Shown piece by piece: positions 1 to 6,241 of a DNA stretch of 6,460 bases; position 1 is the first letter of the stretch; each line of letters begins with the position of its first letter. The DNA lies in the NCBI GenBank assembly GCA_020425835.1, contig JAGQRC010000224.1:1-6460 (forward strand), in the 5' to 3' direction. Made by a program: the position numbers and the translations under genes. Source of the stretch: Planctomycetota bacterium (lineage in GTDB: Bacteria; Planctomycetota; UBA8108; UBA1146; JAJFFE01). The notes under the pieces were generated by a model, which ran no database searches, was not told where the DNA came from, and worked only from the letters and a program-made list of their open reading frames with translations.

Positions 1-870
1 GATCCCACGGTCGAGGTGCTGCTGTCGGAGGGTGCCGGCGCGCTCCCGAGTCCCGTCGCGGATCCACGCGAGCGCTACGTCACCGCCTTGAAGTCGGGGG
101 TCGGAGTCGAGGTGGGCCGCGCGATCCAACTGATCCAGTCTGGACGCGCCAAGGACGGCGCGCGGCACCTCCGGTTCGTGTTGCAGTTCGAGAAGGATGA
201 CCCCGCGATCTGGACCAACCTGGCCACCGCGCTCTGGAACACCGGGGAGTTCGACGAGGCGATCGCGGCGGTGGATCGCGCGACGACGTTGGACCCGGAG
301 AACTACCGATACCACCTGGTGAAGGCCGAGATCCTGATCGCCGCCGGAGATGCGGCGAAGGCGGGGAAGAGCGAAAACCCTCTGCAACAGAGTTCGGCGA
401 AAGCCCCCGATCCCGAGCGAGCGAAGGAGCTCTACAGCGGGGCTCGGTCGGCGGCGGATCTCGCGATTCGGTTCGCTCCCCGGGACGAGTGGCGACCCTA
501 TTTCGCCCGAGGCAAAGCGGCGAGTCGACTCGGCGACCGACTGGAAGCGCGCGACGCGCTCAACACCGCGCGCACTCTGAATCGCGAGAACTCAGAAGTG
601 TGCATGTGGCTGTTCGAGGTCTGCTGGCAACTGAACGATCGCAAGCTCGCGACCGAGGCGCTCGAGGATGCGGTGGCGCTGGCGCCGAAGAACCTCATCG
701 CTTGGGTCAATCTGGTTCACGTCCGTATCGAGGCGAAGAACTGGGACGGAGCGCGGCAGGCACTCGACCGAGCCGCAGCGATCGATCCGACTCACGAGCG
801 AGTCGTCAAGGCGCGGGAGAAACTCGAACAGCTTCGACCACCCACGACCTCGGGAACCGAGTCCCCGTGA
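1..870 (+). CDS. Tetratricopeptide-repeat protein, 5'-truncated by the window edge
   Basis: The frame is open from base 1 to the TGA at 868-870, giving 289 visible residues. A GTG at 16 could be a start, but no properly spaced ribosome binding site precedes it, so I read the gene as continuing upstream. From about residue 35 the protein is a run of TPR units: helix pairs near residues 35-67, 68-101, 102-160, 162-195, 197-230 and 232-265. The clearest are the unit beginning AIWTNLATALWNTGEFDEA and the last one ending in DRAAAIDPTH. The third unit is stretched by about 25-30 polar residues (around 115-142) between its two helices. TPR arrays are protein-binding scaffolds and no catalytic motif is visible. 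Signal peptide and location cannot be judged without the N-terminus. The stop overlaps the next gene's GTG start by 4 bases, so it probably works with the FG-GAP lipoprotein. Fold is confident; precise role is unknown. Confidence 0.85.
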   Translation, partial: DPTVEVLLSEGAGALPSPVADPRERYVTALKSGVGVEVGRAIQLIQSGRAKDGARHLRFVLQFEKDDPAIWTNLATALWNTGEFDEAIAAVDRATTLDPENYRYHLVKAEILIAAGDAAKAGKSENPLQQSSAKAPDPERAKELYSGARSAADLAIRFAPRDEWRPYFARGKAASRLGDRLEARDALNTARTLNRENSEVCMWLFEVCWQLNDRKLATEALEDAVALAPKNLIAWVNLVHVRIEAKNWDGARQALDRAAAIDPTHERVVKAREKLEQLRPPTTSGTESP

Positions 871-2597
871 AACGTACCTTCGCGGGCGTGCTTCCGGCCG
901 CCCTGAGCCTCCTCCTCTCACTCCCTGGATGCGACTCTCGACCGACGACGCCCTCCGCCTCGGGTGGTGTGACGAACACGACCCCCGGGTCCTCCGGGTC
1001 ACCGACGAACGAGACCGGACCCTGGTTCTCGGAGCGCGCCTCGCCGGCAGGTCTGCAGTTCCGGCATCGATCGGGGAGCGACCCGCAGGGACGGCTCTAC
1101 TTGCCGGAGATCGTGTGCGGGGGCGCCGCGCTTCTGGACTACGACAACGACGGTCGGCTCGACATCTACCTGGTCCAGGGCGGACGGATCGGGCTGGCCC
1201 CCGGCGATCAGCCGCCGAATGCGCTGTACCGGAATCTCGGGAACGGGAAGTTCGAGGACGTGACGGCCGCCGCGGGCGCTTCCGGTGAAGGCTACGGGAT
1301 GGGGTGCGCTGCCGGCGACTACGATGGCGACGGCGATATGGACCTGTACGTCACCAACGTCGGGCCCAACATCCTCCTCGAGAATCGAGGGGACGGGACC
1401 TTCACTCTGCTGCCGAACGCGAACGGAGCCGCTGGATCGGGCCTCACCTCGTCGGCGGCGTTCTTCGACTACGATGCCGACGGCGACCTCGATCTGGTCG
1501 CGGTCGACTACGTCGGCTGGTCCAAGGAGTCGGAGATTTCGTGTGAGGGAGGGCGCGACTACTGCCAACCCAACAACTACGAAGCCCCGACGATCGATCA
1601 CCTGTACCGCAACGACGGCGGCACGTACGTGGACGTCACCCACGAAGCAGGGATCGACCGAGCGAAGGGGTACGGACTCGGGGTCGTGACCGGGGACTTC
1701 GACGAAGACGGTCGAATGGACTTCTTCGTGGCCAACGACGGGACGCACAACCACCTCTGGATCCAGGTCGATGGCGGTCGCTTCGAGGAACGCGGGATGA
1801 TGACCGGCACCGCGGTGAACCAGTCCGGTCGGGTCGAGGCCGGGATGGGTGTCGCGGCGATCGACGTGGATGACGACGGTGATCTCGATCTGTTCCTCTC
1901 TCACCTTCGCCAGGAGTCGAACACGCTCTACATCAACGAGGGCACTCACTACGTCGATGCCACGGATCGGTACGGGCTCGGCGGCTCGAGCCTGGCGTTC
2001 ACCGGCTTCGGGCTGGGCTTCTTCGACTTCGATCTCGATCGCGATCGCGATCTCTTCATCGCCAATGGCAAGGTGGCCCTTCGGGACAAGGATCGCCGTT
2101 CGAGTCGTGGGTACTCCGAGGAGAATCTGCTCTACGAGATGAGGGATGGCCGTTTCGAGGTGGTGCGCCCGCTCGGCGGAACGGATCCGACCATTATCGA
2201 GACGAGCCGAGGCGCCGCATTCGGCGATCTGGACGACGACGGCGACATCGACATCGTCGTGGTCAACCGTGACGCACCGCCGTCGTTGTTGATCAATCGC
2301 TGGGCTGACGATGGGAGTCGTCACTGGATCGAGTTCGATGTGCGCGAGGCCGACGGGCGCCTCGCGCTCCACGCTCGAGTGCAGGTCGATCAGTCCGGTC
2401 GGGTCCAGAGCCGCGAGGTCGATCCGCACTCCAGCTACTGCTCGTCCAATGATCCTCGCGTCCACTTCGGGCTCGGCGAGCAGACCGAGGACTCCACCGT
2501 CGAGGTCCGCTGGACCGACGGGACGATCGAGCGCTTCGGCCCGTTCCCGATGGACCGACTACACCCCCTTCGTCGCGGAGACGGAAGAAGGCCATGA
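867..2597 (+). CDS. CRTAC1-family FG-GAP / ASPIC-UnbV repeat lipoprotein
   Basis: 576 residues from a GTG at 867. The frame is open further upstream, but this start gives a lipoprotein signal peptide: MKR, a hydrophobic stretch, then SLPGC with Cys22 as the lipidation site. A low-complexity Ser/Thr/Gly/Pro linker follows to about residue 50. Seven Asp-rich loops of the FG-GAP/integrin-type pattern DxDxDGxxD lie at 91-99, 151-159, 201-209, 277-285, 333-341, 387-395 and 454-462, each followed by a short beta strand such as LDIYLV or MDLYVT; this predicts a calcium-binding beta-propeller. The sixth loop (DFDLDRDRD) has lost its Gly. Residues from about 484 to 569 match the ASPIC/UnbV domain (HWIEFDV, then RVHFGLG and VEVRWTDG). 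Cys226 and Cys233 flank a motif (CEGGRDYC) common in this family. Known members are extracytoplasmic; the function of bacterial ones is largely unknown. It sits between the TPR gene and the carboxylase homologue, overlapping each by 4 bases. Confidence 0.92.
   Translation: MKRTFAGVLPAALSLLLSLPGCDSRPTTPSASGGVTNTTPGSSGSPTNETGPWFSERASPAGLQFRHRSGSDPQGRLYLPEIVCGGAALLDYDNDGRLDIYLVQGGRIGLAPGDQPPNALYRNLGNGKFEDVTAAAGASGEGYGMGCAAGDYDGDGDMDLYVTNVGPNILLENRGDGTFTLLPNANGAAGSGLTSSAAFFDYDADGDLDLVAVDYVGWSKESEISCEGGRDYCQPNNYEAPTIDHLYRNDGGTYVDVTHEAGIDRAKGYGLGVVTGDFDEDGRMDFFVANDGTHNHLWIQVDGGRFEERGMMTGTAVNQSGRVEAGMGVAAIDVDDDGDLDLFLSHLRQESNTLYINEGTHYVDATDRYGLGGSSLAFTGFGLGFFDFDLDRDRDLFIANGKVALRDKDRRSSRGYSEENLLYEMRDGRFEVVRPLGGTDPTIIETSRGAAFGDLDDDGDIDIVVVNRDAPPSLLINRWADDGSRHWIEFDVREADGRLALHARVQVDQSGRVQSREVDPHSSYCSSNDPRVHFGLGEQTEDSTVEVRWTDGTIERFGPFPMDRLHPLRRGDGRRP
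2583..2591 (+). promoter_or_regulatory. Ribosome binding site for the carboxylase homologue
   Basis: GGAAGAAGG lies just before the ATG at 2594, inside the last codons of the FG-GAP lipoprotein gene. The GGAAG part is 6 bases from the start. With the ATGA stop/start overlap it supports 2594 as the true start and coupled translation. Confidence 0.5.
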
Positions 2598-4021
2598 GCT
2601 CGAGTCCCGCCCCACCGACGGACGCCTCCGCCGCTCCCACCGAGCCCGGCTTGCTCCAGCGCCTGTTCACGCCGGTCGACGGTTCGTCCCTGGTGGCGTT
2701 CCGGTTGATCTTCGGCGGTTGCATGCTGTTCGAGCACATGAAGTACTGGCTCAAGGGCTACCACCAACACGCCCTGATCGATCCCATTTTCCACTTCAGC
2801 TTCTATGGATTCTCGTGGGTGAAGGAACTGCCCGAGCCCGCGATGAACGCGGTCTTCGTGGCGATCGCGTTGTCGTCCTTCTGCGTCATGGTCGGAGCGT
2901 TCTATCGCATCGCCGCGGCGGTGCTCTTCGTCACCTTCTCCTACACGTTCCTGTTGGAAGCGACCGCGTACCGTAATCACGTCTACTTGTTGTCGCTTCT
3001 CTCGTTCATGATGATCTTCCTCCCCGCCCACCGTGCCTTCTCCGTCGATGCTCGGCGCAACCCCGAATTGAAGTCACAGGTCATCCCCGTATGGCCCGTC
3101 TGGCTGCTCCGTTTCCAGATCGGCGTCGTCTACTTCTTCGCCGGGGTTGCCAAGTTCGATCCCGATTGGATCGCCGGGCGCGCCATCGAATCGATCTTCC
3201 GTGCCGGGGACCACTCGCCGGAAGTGCTGACCTTCCTCCTGCAGACGCCGGTGAAGTTCTTCTTCGTCTGGTCGGGCATGTGCTTCGACCTGTTCGTTCC
3301 GTTCCTGTTGCTGTGGAGACGGACTCGTCCGTTCGCATACCTCGCGGTCATGGGCTTCCACTTGACCAACGCGACATTCCTGGTGGATGTCGGGATCTTT
3401 CCCTGGTTCACGCTGATGGCGAGCTCGATCTACTTCTCACCCAGCTGGCCTCGGCGCCTGATCGCCCGGCTGGACGCTTCCGTCCGTCGCTCGCCGCCGG
3501 AGTTGGAGGGTGCGAGACCACCGACTTCACTCACCGGCCTGCAGAAGTCGATCGTCGCCGTGCTCTTGGTCCACGTGGCGTTTCAGCTCTTCATGCCGCT
3601 GCGTCAGCATCTCTATCCGGGGTGGACTTCCTGGACGCACGAAGGACATCGGTGGGCCTGGCGAATGAAGCTGGTCACCAAGGACGTCCAGACCATGCGG
3701 TTCTACACGTTGGATGAGTCGGGGCGGAAGATCGAGCTGCCGGTCGACACCATTCCACCCTCCACCGGAAGACCCGTTCGATTGGCGCCGTTCCAGACCG
3801 GTCGGGTCGGCCGTCAGCCGGATCTGCTGATCCAGTACGTCCATGACATCGCCCAGAATCTGAAGCTCACGACCGGCAAGGACATGCCGGTCTACGCCGA
3901 TGTGTGGGTGTCGCTGAACGGGAGACCCGCGCAGCAGATCGTCGATCCGAACGTGGATCTCTCGAAGGAGCGCGCCACCCTCGCCCACTCGAAGTGGATC
4001 CTCCCCTATCGCGGAGAGTGA
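2594..4021 (+). CDS. Vitamin K-dependent gamma-carboxylase homologue (HTTM-domain membrane protein)
   Basis: 475 residues from an ATG with a fair ribosome binding site. In animals the family (GGCX) oxidises vitamin K hydroquinone and converts protein Glu to gamma-carboxyglutamate in the ER lumen; bacterial homologues form the HTTM family and their roles are mostly undefined. Hydrophobic segments near 32-49, 84-103, 105-122, 130-145, 167-186, 221-240, 246-262, 266-282 and 314-333 predict a multi-pass inner-membrane protein, followed by a hydrophilic tail (335-475). Lys187 in FFAGVAKFDPDW aligns with human Lys218, the proposed catalytic base. Asn128-His129 (YRNHVYL) matches human Asn159-His160 (WNNHSYL). 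The tail keeps a GGCX-like block, VWVSLNGRPAQQIVDPNVDL (438-457), so similarity extends beyond the membrane domain. It stops where the human protein has over 200 more residues and has no Cys after 229. Homology is firm; carboxylation of protein Glu is inferred. It is coupled to the lipoprotein gene by ATGA. Confidence 0.9.
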   Translation: MSSSPAPPTDASAAPTEPGLLQRLFTPVDGSSLVAFRLIFGGCMLFEHMKYWLKGYHQHALIDPIFHFSFYGFSWVKELPEPAMNAVFVAIALSSFCVMVGAFYRIAAAVLFVTFSYTFLLEATAYRNHVYLLSLLSFMMIFLPAHRAFSVDARRNPELKSQVIPVWPVWLLRFQIGVVYFFAGVAKFDPDWIAGRAIESIFRAGDHSPEVLTFLLQTPVKFFFVWSGMCFDLFVPFLLLWRRTRPFAYLAVMGFHLTNATFLVDVGIFPWFTLMASSIYFSPSWPRRLIARLDASVRRSPPELEGARPPTSLTGLQKSIVAVLLVHVAFQLFMPLRQHLYPGWTSWTHEGHRWAWRMKLVTKDVQTMRFYTLDESGRKIELPVDTIPPSTGRPVRLAPFQTGRVGRQPDLLIQYVHDIAQNLKLTTGKDMPVYADVWVSLNGRPAQQIVDPNVDLSKERATLAHSKWILPYRGE

Positions 4022-4027
4022 CCCGGA

Positions 4028-4720
4028 TCACACGATCTGGCGGCGGAGGAACTCCTCGATCGCCTCGAGCCACTGCGGCAGTGATCCGAGCGGCTCCTTC
4101 GGGCTCGTCGCCAGCGCGTGATCGCCGCCCTCGACTCGAAACAGCTCTGCGCCCGGGAGCTGGTCGACGAGCGGCTCGAGAAGGGACCACGTGGCGAGTT
4201 CGTCCCGGGTGCCTTGGACGAAGAGTTGAGGAACGTCGATCCGAGAGAGATGCTCGGATCGAAGTCTCTCGGACTTTCCCGGCGGATGCAGGGGATACCC
4301 GAGGTAAACGGTGGCCCGAGCTGCGGATCTCGGGTGGTCGGCCAGCCACATCGACGCCATGCGCCCGCCCATCGACTTCCCCATCAAGACCAAGGGACCG
4401 GCATCGCTCCAACCCGAAGCCATGCCGATGATCGCGTCCCAGGTCTGCAGCAGGGTCGGCGCACGATCCGGCGGTCGGCGCTTTCCAGTGCGTTCCTGTT
4501 GTTCCATGTAGGGGAAGTTGAAGCGCGTCACACGGTGGCCTCGCTCCACCAGGCCTCGCGCGGTCGCCTCCATGAACGGGTGGCGGCACGATGCCCCGGA
4601 TCCGTGGGCGAGGAGAATCTCGACGCCACCCTCGGCGCCGTCACGAGTCCAGGAAGTGGACCGCTCGCCGATCGACAGCCTGCCCGAAAGCGATGCACCG
4701 TCCGCGTCAGTGGCCACCAC
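4028..4720 (-). CDS. KANL3/Tex30-like alpha/beta hydrolase
   Basis: 230 residues, soluble, no signal peptide. The alpha/beta-hydrolase signatures are in order: an oxyanion-type HGSGA at 39-43 after a first core strand (VEILLAHG), the nucleophile elbow GKSMGGR with Ser116, the acid Asp173 in VQGTRDEL, and His201 in GGDHAL. The GKSMGG elbow and NFPYMEQ-type block point to the KANL3/Tex30 (dienelactone-hydrolase-like) branch. The substrate is unknown for most bacterial members. The GTG at 4720 is the first start codon after the in-frame TAG of the dehydrogenase (9 bases between); a second GTG follows directly at 4717, so the start is uncertain by one codon. No good ribosome binding site is visible, which fits coupling to the upstream gene. 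It ends 6 bases from the stop of the convergent carboxylase homologue. A thioesterase-like role beside an acyl-CoA enzyme is possible but unproven. Confidence 0.88.
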   Translation of the reverse strand: MVATDADGASLSGRLSIGERSTSWTRDGAEGGVEILLAHGSGASCRHPFMEATARGLVERGHRVTRFNFPYMEQQERTGKRRPPDRAPTLLQTWDAIIGMASGWSDAGPLVLMGKSMGGRMASMWLADHPRSAARATVYLGYPLHPPGKSERLRSEHLSRIDVPQLFVQGTRDELATWSLLEPLVDQLPGAELFRVEGGDHALATSPKEPLGSLPQWLEAIEEFLRRQIV

Positions 4721-4729
4721 GGCTCGGTT

Positions 4730-5920
4730 CTATTGGAGGAGGTCGGCGCAGTCGGGAACGAGCGAACGGGCGACGAATGTCATGAGCGCGCGGTTGGAAC
4801 CCTCGCCGACGCGCGTCACGAACAGATCGTTGTGGTGGCGTGCCAAGCCGAACTCGTCGAGGCACGCAACACCGCCGCAGATCTCCATGGCTTCCACCAG
4901 AAGGTGAGAGGCGACCCGAGAGCAGTCGATCTTGACCTTGGCGGCCTGCTCCCGCCCGATCGTGCCGGCGTCGTGCGCGGCGACCAGACTCATCAACCAG
5001 GTCGCGTTGCGCTCGAGCGCGAGGTCCATCTCGATCAGCACGTCCTGGACTCGCTGGAAGCGCACGATCGGTCGGTCGTCGAACTGCACGCGCTCCTGCA
5101 CGTATCGCCTGACGATGTCGAGCGCGCCCGCCAGTGAGCCGAGCGCGAGCCCTGCGATGAACAGCCGTCCCCCGTTCAGGGTGGTGATCATCACTCGGAA
5201 GCCTTCGTGCAACTCCCCGAGGATCTCGTCCTCCGTAACCTCGACGTTGTCGAACGCGATCGACCCGGTCGACGACTGCTTCCAGACCGTCTTGCCGCTC
5301 ATTTCACCGTACTCGACACCGTCGCGGTTCATCGGCACGATGAAGCAGGTCGATCGATGTCCGTTCCGGCCGTCGGGCTTGGTCATCGCGTGCACGATGA
5401 CGTGGCTGGCCCAAGCGGCGTTCGTCGACCAACACTTCTCCCCGCGAATCACCCAACCCGACGAGGTTTTCTCCGCGAACACTTCGGGATTGGCGGCGTC
5501 GGAGCCTCGACCGGGCTCGGAGAGTCCGAACACGAACATGCGACGCCCTGCTGCGAGGTCGGGGAGGTGAGCCTTCTTCTGCTCCTCGTTGCCGAAGCCC
5601 TGGAGCGGCTTCGTTCCGAGCGAAACCGCCGCACCCGGCGTGATCGCCGCCGACTGCGTGTGGTAGGCCAAGGCCATTCCCATGAGCACGAGTTCGGTCA
5701 TGCCGCCACCCTGCCCGCCGAACGCCTCATCGATCGAGATGCCGAAGAGTCCCACCTCGGCCATCTTGGCGATCGCGGAATCCGGCAGTAACCCGCCGGC
5801 ACGCTCCCAGGACAGGATGTTCGGCGCGATCTCCGCCTCCGAGAAGTCGGCTATTGCGCGGTAGAAGCTGTATCGATCCTCGTCCACGAGGCGCTCGAGG
5901 TGTTGGTCGATTCGTCTCAT
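4730..5920 (-). CDS. Acyl-CoA dehydrogenase family flavoprotein
   Basis: 396 residues, the normal length for the family. FAD enzymes of this kind introduce an alpha-beta double bond into an acyl-CoA and pass electrons to electron-transferring flavoprotein in the cytoplasm. The three ACAD domains can be followed: an N-terminal helical part (about 1-125), the FAD/substrate loop FGLSEPGRGSD (131-141) with WSTN (164-167) in the beta domain, and a C-terminal helical part with R277...F280 and FQ (288-289). Glu373 in VGEGSN occupies the place of the MCAD catalytic Glu (usual motif YEGT), so it is probably active. Chain length or branched/aromatic substrate cannot be read from this. I chose the ATG at 5920 because the family alignment begins there. 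A GTG at 5998 would add 26 residues rich in Arg/Ser that look unlike the family. A GAGAG 10 bases upstream is a weak ribosome site. It is followed by, and probably co-transcribed with, the hydrolase. Confidence 0.93.
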   Translation of the reverse strand: MRRIDQHLERLVDEDRYSFYRAIADFSEAEIAPNILSWERAGGLLPDSAIAKMAEVGLFGISIDEAFGGQGGGMTELVLMGMALAYHTQSAAITPGAAVSLGTKPLQGFGNEEQKKAHLPDLAAGRRMFVFGLSEPGRGSDAANPEVFAEKTSSGWVIRGEKCWSTNAAWASHVIVHAMTKPDGRNGHRSTCFIVPMNRDGVEYGEMSGKTVWKQSSTGSIAFDNVEVTEDEILGELHEGFRVMITTLNGGRLFIAGLALGSLAGALDIVRRYVQERVQFDDRPIVRFQRVQDVLIEMDLALERNATWLMSLVAAHDAGTIGREQAAKVKIDCSRVASHLLVEAMEICGGVACLDEFGLARHHNDLFVTRVGEGSNRALMTFVARSLVPDCADLLQ

Positions 5921-6241
5921 GCTCGGGTAACTCTCAACACAATGGCTGTGGAAACGACGGAGCTCATTCGCTCGCAATCGAGGGGACTGTGCCCCCACGA
6001 ATCACACCGAAGACCACGATCGCTCGAGAACGCGAATGACGAGCACGAGGCGTGGCAACACTTCGTCGGATGACCCGACCACCGGTATGCTCGACCGAAA
6101 CGAGGTGGTAGGCAGCAGCGGGGATTCCGGGACACCGGAGCAGGTCGCGCGACGGCGAGCCTGACGAGAACTCGACACCTCGGGAACCGCGGGATCGAGG
6201 CGGTGTTCGTCGTCACCGGGACCTGCCAACGTGGCGGTGGA
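5921..6241. other. Intergenic region between ABC exporter gene and dehydrogenase
   Basis: About 320 bases without a convincing gene. Short minus-strand open frames here (for example 6002-6229, from a TTG) have no recognisable domain, are Arg/Ser-rich and have no ribosome site, so I treat them as chance. The region should hold the dehydrogenase promoter, but I see no clear -35/-10 pair. It contains a short GC hairpin at 5982-5996 and a 5-base stem (TCCGG/CCGGA) at 6126-6139. No structured RNA family is recognised. Confidence 0.6.
5982..5996. repeat. Small GC hairpin, possible REP-like element
   Basis: GGGGACTGTGCCCCC forms a stem of four G-C pairs around a short ACTGTG loop, about 60 bases upstream of the dehydrogenase start. 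Short G4/C4 hairpins with an ACTGT or ACAGT core occur as dispersed intergenic (REP-type) repeats in some genomes. Only one copy is seen here, so repeat status is inference. No T-run follows on either strand, which argues against an intrinsic terminator. Confidence 0.25.

Noticed and set aside
489..866. Upstream extension of the FG-GAP lipoprotein frame to an ATG at 489
   Set aside because: The extra 126 residues are Arg/Ser-rich, overlap the TPR gene out of frame, and would bury the lipoprotein signal peptide that starts at 867.
999..2465. Long minus-strand open frame opposite the FG-GAP lipoprotein gene
   Set aside because: It is the mirror of the Asp-rich repeats: its protein is a monotonous Val/Ile/Glu/Arg mix with no domain, while the plus strand encodes a clear family.
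4118..5137. 339-codon plus-strand open frame across the hydrolase and dehydrogenase
   Set aside because: It runs antisense to two genes with clear catalytic motifs, and its own product is low-complexity Arg/His/Val-rich with no recognisable fold.
5921..5998. N-terminal extension of the dehydrogenase to a GTG at 5998
   Set aside because: The added residues are unlike ACAD N-termini and the start codon lies within the G/C hairpin; the ATG at 5920 fits the family.
6175..6206. Imperfect hairpin downstream of the ABC exporter gene as a terminator
   Set aside because: The stem (CCTCG/CGAGG plus ACA/TGT) has a three-base bulge and a 13-base loop and no T-run follows on the minus strand.
6002..6229. 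Short minus-strand open frame between the ABC exporter and dehydrogenase genes
   Set aside because: It starts at a TTG, has no ribosome site or known domain, and overlaps another random frame of similar length.
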